A stretch of DNA of 21,645 nucleotides, taken from contig RPOS01000293.1 in assembly GCA_003820635.1 (NCBI GenBank), forward strand, positions 1 to 21,645, given 5' to 3'. The notes beneath the pieces are model-generated. The model had not been told where the DNA came from. It worked only from the letters and a program-made list of their open reading frames with translations, and searched no databases. The DNA comes from Verrucomicrobiaceae bacterium (GTDB lineage Bacteria; Verrucomicrobiota; Verrucomicrobiae; Verrucomicrobiales; Akkermansiaceae). Of this stretch, positions 10,758 through 18,240 are shown piece by piece. Positions within the stretch are counted from its first letter, which is position 1. Every line of letters begins with the position of its first letter. The translations under genes were made by a program, and so were the position numbers.

Positions 10758-11284
10758 AAATAGATAGGCCGCGTACCACACCTGGTGATTATATTAAGTT
10801 TGGCGGCAATAAAGACAAAAAATTAAAATTCAAAGACCAGTATGATCTCGAGGCTTCTGTACAAGAAACACCTTGGATCACATCCCGTTTTGGTCCGCAA
10901 GACTTAACCAAACGTGTGGCAAATCGCCGCCTTACTTTCAATGATCTGAACTACGTTCCAGAAGGGGAGCTGGAGAACGGTTACGAAATGTTCCCAGGGC
11001 GAGGTCGTTTTGACATGGAGACAGATTACGACTTTGCCGTTGGCCGGCCTTCTACTCCTAGCTTTCCAGAACAACAACCAGACTTTGATCCAAACTGGAA
11101 TAATGCCTACGGCTTAAGCCCAATCATTCCCCCTGACGAAAAAATTAAAAACCCTTTCCCACGTCAAGATAACCTTGATCCAAACGGGTATCTTGCTGCA
11201 ATGCTGGCAGAGGGAATCAATACTAATATTCCTAAACTGCCTGAGCTAATCAGCGAGAATCCCCAAGCTTCGCTCTCCATCTGA
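10754..11284 (+). CDS. Hypothetical protein, 176 aa
   Basis: The N-terminal part is basic and aromatic (GDYIKFGGNKDKKLKFKDQY). The rest is rich in Pro, Asp and Asn (PSTPSFPEQQPDFDPNWNNA) and looks extended rather than globular. No membrane segment or enzyme motif is visible and the family is not recognised. It is coupled to the gene upstream by ATGA, so it probably works in the same virion-related module. Confidence 0.72.
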   Translation: MKIDRPRTTPGDYIKFGGNKDKKLKFKDQYDLEASVQETPWITSRFGPQDLTKRVANRRLTFNDLNYVPEGELENGYEMFPGRGRFDMETDYDFAVGRPSTPSFPEQQPDFDPNWNNAYGLSPIIPPDEKIKNPFPRQDNLDPNGYLAAMLAEGINTNIPKLPELISENPQASLSI

Positions 11285-11322
11285 GCTAAGCAAATTAAAA
11301 TAAGAAGATATAGGCAAACAAT

Positions 11323-11895
11323 ATGAAGCCTTTCGCACGCTTGCTTGGCTACGCCTCTAGAAATAAAGATCTTGTTGGTAACGTAGCAGCAGGTAGTGCG
11401 TTATCTGCAGGCTTTGGCATGATGGCTGGAGGCCCTGTAACAGGCCTTGCCTATGGCTTAGGTGATCTTGCTACCGCACTGCCTTTAACCGCCCTGGCAC
11501 GGAAAGCCCGACCACCTAAATCTAGGCGTGTTGAAGTTGCTCCAGGGAAGTTTGAATCTGAAAATGTACCCTCACGTTTAGAAACTGCAGCAAACATTGG
11601 AGGCTCCTTAGTCTCCCCTCTTGCAACAGAAGCGTTGATGGGAGGTTTAATGACGCAACCTCAAGTCACTCCAACGCAAATCTCGCAAGAACAGCAGATC
11701 ATGCAGCAGATGATGCAACGCCAAGCCATCAATAGCTTGGAGGTTCCACAGTCTGTTGCCCCTGGTACTCAGTTCCAGGCCCAAGGTATTGAGCAAACAT
11801 TCCTGGATGACTACCAACAACAAGTCACCAAAATGATGCCAAACCTTCCTCCTGGTTACATTGATCAACTGATAAGCATGGGAGGAATGGTCTGA
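11323..11895 (+). CDS. Putative internal virion protein with hydrophobic N-terminus, 190 aa
   Basis: Residues about 19-60 form a Gly/Ala-rich hydrophobic stretch (VAAGSALSAGFGMMAGGPVT and onward). A basic segment (ARKARPPKSRRVE) and a second hydrophobic patch near 90-107 follow. The C-terminal half is Gln/Met-rich (QEQQIMQQMMQRQ). Hydrophobic helices without a signal peptide are typical of phage proteins that enter the host membrane during DNA delivery; that use is inferred. The stop overlaps the next ATG by one base (TGATG). Confidence 0.75.
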   Translation: MKPFARLLGYASRNKDLVGNVAAGSALSAGFGMMAGGPVTGLAYGLGDLATALPLTALARKARPPKSRRVEVAPGKFESENVPSRLETAANIGGSLVSPLATEALMGGLMTQPQVTPTQISQEQQIMQQMMQRQAINSLEVPQSVAPGTQFQAQGIEQTFLDDYQQQVTKMMPNLPPGYIDQLISMGGMV

Positions 11896-12845
11896 TGAAT
11901 CCTCTTCAATTCCTAAAAGAATTTAGCGGTGAATACATCACAGGTCTTAAAAAGGCTGATCGTGTTCAGCGTGAAATGATCCAGGCGCGTGATGAAATTC
12001 TTAGCCAAGGAAGCTTGGGGTATGGACAAAGCGTATTGGACCCACGTTTTGCTAAGGATGTAAAAAGGGAAGGTGTAAGCGTTAGGCAAACACCCGCTCA
12101 AGCCGCTGGTGCATACACATCCCGTGCATTAGTGGATGCTGCAAATGACGGCACACGTACCTACTGGTGGCGTTGGAACCATCCGCTGGCCATTGCGCAA
12201 CGTGTTGTTGAAACAGGCATCGGCAAGATCGAAAGCCCAACAGCTAAAGCACTTACGGGTCTCGCTATTGCCGTCCCTGCAGTGGCAGCTGCCGGTTCTT
12301 ATGACATTACTAATCCAGAAGAACAGTTTCGTCCTGAGGGTTACGCACAAACCTACTCACCAAAAGGTGCAGAGGACCGGCGTCAAACAGGCCAGCCTAC
12401 ACAAGAGTTGTTTGAACGTTTCTTCCTTGGGCGCACTGGCGATCCATTGAAATATGCAACTGCAAAAGAGGAAATTCCCAGTTTAACGCCTGAGCGTTAC
12501 GGTAACTATCTCAATTACTTGTACCAAGACAAAGGCCTACTGGGTCTAGGTGTTATCAAAGGAACTATGGAGAATTTACAGGGGTATCCAGAAGCCAGGA
12601 TGCTTGGCTTCCCTGTAAACTTACCAATGGCAGGTGGCTTTGTTGCAGGCACAGCAGGTGCAAAAATTGGCTCCTCTATTGGCCGTACACCAAGGCAACG
12701 TGCAATCGGCGGCATTATTGGTGGAGCAACAGGCTCCCTCCTGGGCATCACCACAGGCAATATTACGAATGAAATTATTGCTGCAGGCAACCGTCCACAG
12801 TTACCAACAACTGCAGAATATGGTGTGACTACTGGTAAAATTTAA
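11895..12845 (+). CDS. Putative virion/ejection protein with glycine-rich C-terminus, 316 aa
   Basis: A polar N-terminal region contains TYWWRWNHPLAI (about residues 89-100), rich in Trp. A hydrophobic helix follows (about 118-135), then a soluble part. The C-terminal Gly-rich amphipathic stretch (about 243-290, with GGFVAGTAGAKIGSSIG and IGGIIGGATGSLLG) has GxxxG spacing as in glycine zippers. Such segments can insert into membranes. With its neighbours it fits a set of DNA-delivery proteins. No enzymatic motif is visible. Confidence 0.75.
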   Translation: MNPLQFLKEFSGEYITGLKKADRVQREMIQARDEILSQGSLGYGQSVLDPRFAKDVKREGVSVRQTPAQAAGAYTSRALVDAANDGTRTYWWRWNHPLAIAQRVVETGIGKIESPTAKALTGLAIAVPAVAAAGSYDITNPEEQFRPEGYAQTYSPKGAEDRRQTGQPTQELFERFFLGRTGDPLKYATAKEEIPSLTPERYGNYLNYLYQDKGLLGLGVIKGTMENLQGYPEARMLGFPVNLPMAGGFVAGTAGAKIGSSIGRTPRQRAIGGIIGGATGSLLGITTGNITNEIIAAGNRPQLPTTAEYGVTTGKI

Positions 12846-12880
12846 AATATAAGACATATAAGTAATCGGCGGTCGATTCA

Positions 12881-13777
12881 ATGTTAGTTGATCAATACGG
12901 CAGGCCTCTTGTCACTCCAGTAGCGGGTGGTACAACTCCAGCACAATCGCCTAGTCGCCGTGAACAGGCAAAGCAGTTCTTAGATGAACAAACTGCACGT
13001 CTTCAAGCTGGCCTTGGCGGGACCATTGAAACGGTACAGGAAAAAGCTAAAGGCGCTGGGGAATACATCCGCAACAAACCTATGCGTGCTGGTCTGCGCG
13101 GTGGTTTAGCCGGTGGTGCCTTGATGGCCATCCCCTCTCTTATGGAAGGCCGTCCTGCTGAAGCTGCTGGTGGCCTTGCAGGTTCTGCTGCCGGTGGTGC
13201 TGCAGGTGCCGCACTTGGCACTGCGCTTCTTCCAGGTGTTGGCACTGTGATTGGCGGTCTTGCTGGTTCCGCTCTTGGCGGCATCCTTGGCGGTGGTGCG
13301 GCAGAAGCGGCAGTCTCTGCTTACACCGGTAAGCCTCCCACGGGCAAGACAGGTACTGAGGTTGCTCAACCTCCTCGTTCCATTGATACTCCCTTGGGAC
13401 GCATCAACCTTAATGAGGCTGCAGCCCAAGAAGATTTCATGAACCGTAATCAAAAGCGTCAGCTGGATTACTACGGAACCATGATGGGCATGACCACGTC
13501 CAACATGAAGGACCTGACCCAGTTCCAGAACGATCAAGAAATCAATATGCAAAAGTCAATGCTTCCAATTACTACGAAGCTTGCAAACGATCAGTTAACC
13601 CGTGCCCAGGCGATGGTTAACACCCAGAACAATGCTTACATCCAGCAGATGATGGTTGGGGCACAAGCCAATCTTGCTCTTGGGGCTCAACGCGAGCGTG
13701 GCGCCACGATGCGTCAGGCCTTAGCAACTAATCCATATACGGTTGCCCTTAGCTCCCCGAACATCTCTATTAGCTGA
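12881..13777 (+). CDS. Glycine-zipper virion protein, 298 aa
   Basis: A polar N-terminus with a helix (REQAKQFLDEQTARLQAG) leads to a long Gly/Ala hydrophobic region (about residues 71-146). It is built of GxxxG-type repeats such as AAGGLAGSAAGGAAGAALG and VGTVIGGLAGSALGGILGGG. The C-terminal half is helical and Gln/Asn/Met-rich. Glycine zippers form membrane-inserted helical bundles, so a pore-forming role during genome ejection is a reasonable inference. This is the clearest membrane-penetration candidate in the block. Confidence 0.78.
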   Translation: MLVDQYGRPLVTPVAGGTTPAQSPSRREQAKQFLDEQTARLQAGLGGTIETVQEKAKGAGEYIRNKPMRAGLRGGLAGGALMAIPSLMEGRPAEAAGGLAGSAAGGAAGAALGTALLPGVGTVIGGLAGSALGGILGGGAAEAAVSAYTGKPPTGKTGTEVAQPPRSIDTPLGRINLNEAAAQEDFMNRNQKRQLDYYGTMMGMTTSNMKDLTQFQNDQEINMQKSMLPITTKLANDQLTRAQAMVNTQNNAYIQQMMVGAQANLALGAQRERGATMRQALATNPYTVALSSPNISIS

Positions 13778-13787
13778 GGTATAAATC

Positions 13788-14243
13788 ATGGCAGACTCTA
13801 CCGCATTTGGTAATTTTTTTTCTGGTGTAACTGGCATGGGTTCTCCCATGACAAAAAACAGTACGGCTTTTGACCAACAAGAAGCGGATCTTTTAAATAA
13901 AGCGGACCCAAGCATTGCCTTGGCTCTGCTCTTTAATCGCAAACGCGAAGATGCGTACAACGATCCGGATCGTTTACGTGAGCAGATGCAGGTCTACAAA
14001 GAAATTCGTGCAGAGGAAGCAGCTGGTGCAGCAAAGCTTCAAGCTGAACGCGATAAACGCGCGTTCCAGTACAACTTGATGGCTAGCATTCCCAAAACAA
14101 TTACGGACATCAGCAGCAACCTTGCTCAGATGACGTACAACGCACCACGGCTTCAGATCTTGGCGGGTATCCCAGATCAGATGCGAGCTGCTTATGGCTC
14201 AATGCCAGCCATTAGCGTTCCTCGTAGCCGAGGATTTAGCTAA
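13788..14243 (+). CDS. Hypothetical virion-region protein, 151 aa
   Basis: A Gly/Ser/Phe-rich start (FGNFFSGVTGMGSPM) is followed by a charged helix (about residues 50-92, REQMQVYKEIRAEEAAGAAK). An amphipathic helix region then ends in SRGFS. No named domain is seen. The helical middle resembles the coiled segments of its neighbours. The ATG follows the AT-rich TATAAATC, too close to be its own promoter. Confidence 0.72.
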   Translation: MADSTAFGNFFSGVTGMGSPMTKNSTAFDQQEADLLNKADPSIALALLFNRKREDAYNDPDRLREQMQVYKEIRAEEAAGAAKLQAERDKRAFQYNLMASIPKTITDISSNLAQMTYNAPRLQILAGIPDQMRAAYGSMPAISVPRSRGFS

Positions 14244-14251
14244 CACTCGCA

Positions 14252-14257
14252 TATAAT
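14252..14257 (+). promoter_or_regulatory. TATAAT hexamer before a gene start
   Basis: A perfect TATAAT ends 6 nt before the ATG at 14264 with no recognisable -35 box. A promoter here would make an almost leaderless RNA. It may be only an AT-rich start context. Confidence 0.2.
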
Positions 14258-14263
14258 TAAACC

Positions 14264-14794
14264 ATGGCTTTTACGTCTGCACCTTCTTATTTTTCCGATC
14301 CTGTATTTGGAGGCGATACAGCAGGCGCATTTAACAGCACAGCTACCTCTTTAACCAAAACTCCGTTTGGCGCTGGCTCTTCATTTAAACCTACTGGTAT
14401 GGATCCTTTTTCAATTGGCTTAGGTGTTGCAAGTATTGGGGCATCCATCTTTGGCGCCAACAAACAACAGCAAGCAGCAGAAAAACAGGCTAAAGCAACC
14501 GAAGAAGCAGCAAAAATAGCTGCAGCCTCAACTGAAAAAGCTGCTAAAACTGGACTGCAAGCTCAACTTGCCGGACAGCTTGGTGGCTTTGGTCTGGATT
14601 ACCTTACCTCTCGTTATGAAGGCGGTGCAGGTGGTGCATTAAATAGGGTTAACGCAGCAAGAGACGCTGTGCAGCAAGCAAATATTCAAGCGAACAACCC
14701 CTCTTTTAATACGTTACGTTCTGTAGAGCGTTACGAAGACCGCCTTCGGAATGCAATGCCAGGGTATCAACCACCCTCTGCTTTGTTTGTGTGA
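14264..14794 (+). CDS. Internal virion/DNA-ejection protein-like, 176 aa
   Basis: After a Phe/Ser/Thr-rich N-terminus there is a hydrophobic segment (about residues 47-65, PFSIGLGVASIGASIFGANK). It runs into a long Gln/Ala/Lys helix (QQQAAEKQAKATEEAAKIAA). A short hydrophobic helix followed directly by an Ala/Gln-rich coiled helix is the hallmark layout of small internal virion proteins such as T7 gp14 and similar ejection proteins. The match is by architecture, not sequence. It supports reading the whole block as DNA-delivery proteins. Confidence 0.72.
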   Translation: MAFTSAPSYFSDPVFGGDTAGAFNSTATSLTKTPFGAGSSFKPTGMDPFSIGLGVASIGASIFGANKQQQAAEKQAKATEEAAKIAAASTEKAAKTGLQAQLAGQLGGFGLDYLTSRYEGGAGGALNRVNAARDAVQQANIQANNPSFNTLRSVERYEDRLRNAMPGYQPPSALFV

Positions 14795-14823
14795 TTTAAA
14801 ATAAACTTAACTGGTCCAACGCT

Positions 14824-15549
14824 ATGCCCGCCAATAGTTTTGATTACTATACAAAGCGCACTACAGGTGATTCATCTAACCTTTCAGATCGCCTTGGGGC
14901 GATTGAACAAAAATTAGGTGTTGCGCCAACTAGCGCGTTAGGCAGCTTCTTTGGTGGAGGAGAAGCCAAGCAGGCCAAGAAAAAAGGCGGCGGTGGCCTT
15001 CCAAAAAAATTAAGAAAAATTGGCGATATCCCAATTAAAAATATTCGGGAAACAGAAAGAGTAACCGAAGAGTCTGCGCAAGATTACGCCGACTTTCTTG
15101 CTGGGCAAGTTAGCCGTGGGGAGCGTAGCCCTATTGAAGCTTCTGATATGTATGCAGACTTTGGTCTTGCATATAACATTCCAGATGCGTTTAAAACTGC
15201 AACTCAATTAGGAAGTCAAGCAGCTGGCCTGGCGCCAGAAGGGACTGTAGAAAAGTATCGTCCATTCCAAGAATTTGCAGCACGCTCTCTTGGCATTGGT
15301 CTTTCTGCAGAAGATATCAAATCCACCGAAGAAGCGGCACGTGCCCTTGGGAAGACCTCGCCAGAAGCTTTCACTCAGTTCCTTGGACAGAAGATGTTGT
15401 CCTCTCCTGAGTATGTCCGTAAAACCCCCCTGGCATTTGCGGCAAACCTTCCGTACGGTGGCAAGTACGGCGTCGGGTATCAGACTCCCGATGGCACCTT
15501 TACTGGTACTTACCGCTTCAAGCCGCCTTCTACTATTAACTACAGTTGA
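14824..15549 (+). CDS. Hypothetical virion-region protein, 241 aa
   Basis: The N-terminal third is polar with a basic Gly-rich linker (EAKQAKKKGGGGLPKKLRKI, about residues 47-66). A helical middle (VTEESAQDYADFLAGQVSRG) leads to a C-terminus rich in Gly and Tyr (YGGKYGVGYQTPDGTFTGTY) that looks like beta hairpins. I do not recognise the family. The spacing of 29-39 nt from neighbours on both sides suggests independent translation starts within one operon. Confidence 0.74.
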   Translation: MPANSFDYYTKRTTGDSSNLSDRLGAIEQKLGVAPTSALGSFFGGGEAKQAKKKGGGGLPKKLRKIGDIPIKNIRETERVTEESAQDYADFLAGQVSRGERSPIEASDMYADFGLAYNIPDAFKTATQLGSQAAGLAPEGTVEKYRPFQEFAARSLGIGLSAEDIKSTEEAARALGKTSPEAFTQFLGQKMLSSPEYVRKTPLAFAANLPYGGKYGVGYQTPDGTFTGTYRFKPPSTINYS

Positions 15550-15588
15550 TTGCACCTTTTATACTGATAGATAAGAGCTAAAAGAAAA

Positions 15589-16338
15589 ATGGCAGACTCC
15601 AATTCACTTGCAGCGTTAATCGCAAAGGCACGTCAAAAAGGTGTTCAGTTAACTGGTGGTGCCAAAAAAGAACTGACAAAAGCTGTTCAACAGTCAGGCA
15701 AGAAAGGACAAGGCAAAAAAATTACTTCAGCAGAATTAAAAGGAGGCAAGAAAACATTTGCGCAAGCGGGAGGTACGGATTATCTGGCGACTATCGGCCG
15801 TACTTATGCGGCAGATAAATTAGCAAAAGATGTTCGCAAGCGCTTTGAATCGAAAGGTTATACAAAAGAGGGCGGATACTACACTAAGCCTGGAGCAATT
15901 ACGGAAAGTGTTTTAGGGAAAGCCCAGGGGGCAGGTTATTCTTCTGATGATATCCGTTCGTACCTTGCAGGTAACTTTGCCCAAAACGAATTAGGTGACC
16001 AGGTTTCTAAATTTATTGGCGAAGGAAACTATCAATTAGACCCAACATCTGGTCGTTGGTCTAAAAAACCAGCGATTTCCATTGCGGGCGATGGTCTTAC
16101 GCCTCCAATTAGTCCCGTTGTTTCAGGTACCACTAGCGGAATTTACGCTGGAATCAACCCAGATGCGGCTCCTGGCTCAACGGTAGGCGAAATAGAATAT
16201 GCAACAATGATCGATCCGTATAAGATTCAAGCTAAATCTGCAGAACGCCGTACACGCATGGAAACATCCGCAAACCTAGCGCAACAAAGAATTCAGCAAG
16301 CCAACTACCTGTACAACTTAATCCCTTCTGCTTTCTAA
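15589..16338 (+). CDS. Basic hypothetical virion-region protein, 249 aa
   Basis: The first 60 residues are strongly basic (KKELTKAVQQSGKKGQGKKI) and could contact DNA. A helical region with YAADKLAKDVRKRFESKGYT and a Gly/Tyr patch follows. The C-terminal third has a Pro/Ser/Gly linker and a terminal helix (ERRTRMETSANLAQQRIQQA) like the C-termini of its neighbours. No named domain is seen. It is preceded at 15560 by TATACT, a possible but unsupported -10 box. Confidence 0.74.
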   Translation: MADSNSLAALIAKARQKGVQLTGGAKKELTKAVQQSGKKGQGKKITSAELKGGKKTFAQAGGTDYLATIGRTYAADKLAKDVRKRFESKGYTKEGGYYTKPGAITESVLGKAQGAGYSSDDIRSYLAGNFAQNELGDQVSKFIGEGNYQLDPTSGRWSKKPAISIAGDGLTPPISPVVSGTTSGIYAGINPDAAPGSTVGEIEYATMIDPYKIQAKSAERRTRMETSANLAQQRIQQANYLYNLIPSAF

Positions 16339-16345
16339 GCGTTGC

Positions 16346-16354
16346 TGATATAAT
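16346..16354 (+). promoter_or_regulatory. Candidate extended -10 promoter
   Basis: TGATATAAT is a perfect extended -10 element (TG-N-TATAAT) in the 33-nt gap after the 249-aa gene. Transcription would start near 16361, 11 nt before the next ATG. The -35 region (TTCTGC at 17 nt) is poor, which extended -10 promoters tolerate. Confidence 0.35.
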
Positions 16355-16371
16355 TAATTTTAGTTAATATC

Positions 16372-16521
16372 ATGGACTTTAATTCTCCTGCTGCAGGCAA
16401 GGAAGCCAACAGTGGTTCTCCTTTTGATGTTCAAGGATTTAAAAATCTTCTTGACACACTTAAGCAATCAAAAGAGCAGCAAGAAAATAAAGCAAAACCT
16501 GTATACAACCCAGAGGAGTAA
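16372..16521 (+). CDS. Small polar ORF, 49 aa
   Basis: The small frame starts MDFNSPAAGKEANSGSPFDV, continues with a helix (FKNLLDTLKQSKEQQENK) and ends VYNPEE. Its last codons carry AGAGGAG (16512-16518), a strong ribosome site for the glycine-rich gene starting 2 nt after its stop. The arrangement and natural composition support it as real. I do not recognise a family. Confidence 0.62.
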   Translation: MDFNSPAAGKEANSGSPFDVQGFKNLLDTLKQSKEQQENKAKPVYNPEE

Positions 16522-16523
16522 AT

Positions 16524-17495
16524 ATGGCTAAGAACAAAGGAGGCGGCGGTGGCGGCAATAAAGGAGGAGGCGGTGGCGGCGGCGGTGGCGGCGGCAATAA
16601 AGGAGGCGGCGGTGGCGGTGGCGGTGGCGGTGGTGGGCAACGCTCCGCGCCTGCACCAGCCCCTGCTCCCGCACCAAGGCCACCTGCGCCCGCACCAGTT
16701 ACTGTTTCTGCTCCAAGGCAGAGTGATGGAGGCAATAAAAAAGAAGATAAAAAACAAGATAAAAAACAAGATAAAAAAGAAGATAAAAAACAAGACAGTC
16801 GACCTAACGTTGCAACTGCAACCCGAGCGGTAAATTTTGCGCAGGCTTATCAATCTATTGCTCAGCCAAAACCAGCAGACAAAAAACAAGAGCGTAATGA
16901 TGGTGGGGGCAAAAAAGAAGATAAAAAACAAGAGCGTGTTCAAACTTTAACTGAGAAAGCAAAAGCTTTGATCTCTGGCGCAACAAGCAAAGGCATTGCC
17001 GACCCAAATAGATTCAAAGATATTCTGGGTAAACTCAAAGACCTAGGCAAAGACAAGAGAGTAGATAATTTACAGACTCAGAAAAAAGAAGCTGTAACTA
17101 CAGCCAAAAACGCGCTCACACTCCCGGGCAATAATTTAACTCCTGGATTAGATGACAACAACAGCAACGCTACCTACATTACTGGGTACAGCCAAGAGGA
17201 CTTAGACGAGCTGCTTGGGAGCTTGCAAGAAGATTATGGTGAAAAAATTGGAGGCCTTGAATCACAGCTTGGCGACTTAATGGGTCAATTGGGCAAACAG
17301 CAACAACAACAACAACAGCCTCAAGAGACTGGTGCAAGTGAGTACGATGATTGGCTGCAATCTTTTGCAACAGAACAAGACAAGGGTTCTTTTGATCCAA
17401 ATCTCTTTAGAAACTTACTTGGCGAGCTAGAATCTTCTAAACGTCGTCAGAAGGATTGGAGTGAGCGTTCAGCAAAAGAGGCTTACAAGTATTAA
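16524..17495 (+). CDS. Glycine-rich low-complexity protein, 323 aa
   Basis: Residues about 5-38 are almost pure Gly broken by Asn-Lys pairs. An Ala-Pro repeat (about 42-59), a KKEDKKQD repeat (about 72-90) and further Lys/Gln/Asp stretches follow. The C-terminal half is more ordered, with a helix (LDELLGSLQEDYGEKIGGLE), a Gln run and an end helix (LLGELESSKRRQKDW). It has an excellent Shine-Dalgarno. The architecture suggests a flexible scaffold-like or linker protein; scaffolding would fit the position before the packaging genes but is a guess. The repeats invite length variation. Confidence 0.75.
   Translation: MAKNKGGGGGGNKGGGGGGGGGGGNKGGGGGGGGGGGGQRSAPAPAPAPAPRPPAPAPVTVSAPRQSDGGNKKEDKKQDKKQDKKEDKKQDSRPNVATATRAVNFAQAYQSIAQPKPADKKQERNDGGGKKEDKKQERVQTLTEKAKALISGATSKGIADPNRFKDILGKLKDLGKDKRVDNLQTQKKEAVTTAKNALTLPGNNLTPGLDDNNSNATYITGYSQEDLDELLGSLQEDYGEKIGGLESQLGDLMGQLGKQQQQQQQPQETGASEYDDWLQSFATEQDKGSFDPNLFRNLLGELESSKRRQKDWSERSAKEAYKY
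16543..16635 (+). repeat. GGC/GGT/GGA simple repeat
   Basis: This is a tandem of glycine codons (mostly GGCGGT and GGAGGC) interrupted three times by AATAAA, encoding the Gly/Asn/Lys head of the glycine-rich protein. The reverse strand reads as long Pro and Ala runs; those are shadows. Slippage-prone DNA of this kind is unusual in compact phage genomes. Confidence 0.8.
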
Positions 17496-18015
17496 AAATA
17501 CCCAGCCCTCAATAAGCATTGATATCAGTGCTTTTGAAGATTGGTTTCTTGAGCAGCCAGAGGATGTTCAAGAATCTTTTCATGCATTCTCTTGCGAGAA
17601 TTATTCTTTTATTGAATGCTTTCTCTACGCCCGCTTCCTTGGTTATGTAGGAAACATAATTTCGTGTGAAGCTTGGATCAAGGGACAATACCCAAAGCCA
17701 GACCACAGGAAAACGCTTCTTCTAGAAATCGAGGAAATGCGGGAAGACATCCGCAAACTTCGTGAGGACATTGAAAACCTTGGTGTCAAACGTGATTCAG
17801 GCGTTGCTCGTATTGCAGCAATGGAAAAGGAACTACGTGGGACTATTAACCAGGTTGAGCAGTACACTTCCATAAAAGATCGCAAAGGCCTGTTAATGGC
17901 TGGCGCTGATCGCGCTATTCGGGAGCTAATGTTTATCTTCAAGGACGACCCAATTGAGTCGCCTCTTCACGAAGCAAGTATGAGCGTTTGGGCTCGTATG
18001 CAACTAGAAGAGTGA
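17461..18015 (+). CDS. Possible small terminase subunit, 184 aa
   Basis: The N-terminal region (about residues 20-80) is a compact domain with SFHAFSCENYSFIECFLYA, followed by DHRKTLLLEIEEMREDIRKL. This opens a long coiled coil (about 82-130). The end is a short C-terminal domain with KGLLMAGADRAIREL and KDDPIESPLHEASMSVW. A DNA-binding-size domain plus an oligomerising coiled coil, one small gene upstream of the large terminase, fits a small terminase subunit. No helix-turn-helix is certain. The GTG at 17461 overlaps the previous gene by 35 nt; no ATG is available upstream of the conserved-looking part. Confidence 0.6.
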   Translation: MSVQQKRLTSIKNTQPSISIDISAFEDWFLEQPEDVQESFHAFSCENYSFIECFLYARFLGYVGNIISCEAWIKGQYPKPDHRKTLLLEIEEMREDIRKLREDIENLGVKRDSGVARIAAMEKELRGTINQVEQYTSIKDRKGLLMAGADRAIRELMFIFKDDPIESPLHEASMSVWARMQLEE

Positions 18016-18046
18016 ACCACTACTAAAATAAAAGAAAACAGTTGCT

Positions 18047-18208
18047 ATGGCCAAAGGTAAAATGCCGCCTCAACTTCTTGAGCACTTCAAGAAAAGGGAG
18101 GCCAAAAAAGAAGACGGTAGTGAGATGAACGATAAGGAAAAACGTCGTGCTGCATTGGACAGGGCACGCAAGTATAAAGATAAAAAGCGCAGTAGAGAAG
18201 AAGACTGA
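18047..18208 (+). CDS. Small highly charged protein, 53 aa
   Basis: It begins MAKGKMPPQLLEHFKKREAK and ends RKYKDKKRSREED, nearly all Lys, Arg, Glu and Asp, and should form charged helices. It lies between the possible small terminase and the large terminase, so it may assist packaging or bind nucleic acid. That is inference from position and charge. Its natural pattern and the GCTATGG start context shared with nearby genes support coding. Confidence 0.62.
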   Translation: MAKGKMPPQLLEHFKKREAKKEDGSEMNDKEKRRAALDRARKYKDKKRSREED

Positions 18209-18213
18209 GTTAG

Positions 18214-18234
18214 TATTCAATAACTGATTGAATA
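18214..18234. repeat. 8-bp hairpin just before the terminase start
   Basis: TATTCAAT, loop AACTG, ATTGAATA is a perfect 8-bp AT-rich inverted repeat ending 6 nt before the GTG of the large terminase gene. It would cover the ribosome-binding area, so it may restrain terminase translation. It could also be a protein-binding site for packaging initiation. Confidence 0.45.
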
Positions 18235-18240
18235 GTATCC

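Noticed and set aside
13780..13785. TATAAA before the 151-aa gene as a promoter or T4-type late promoter
   Set aside because: It ends 2 nt before the ATG, so transcription would begin inside the gene. Similar AT-rich starts nearby lack a shared -35 box.
16431..16943. Minus-strand frames of 170 and 91 aa rich in Pro, Ala and Phe
   Set aside because: They are reverse readings of the glycine-codon repeat and Lys-rich repeat of the plus-strand gene; poly-Pro is the antisense of GGN codons.
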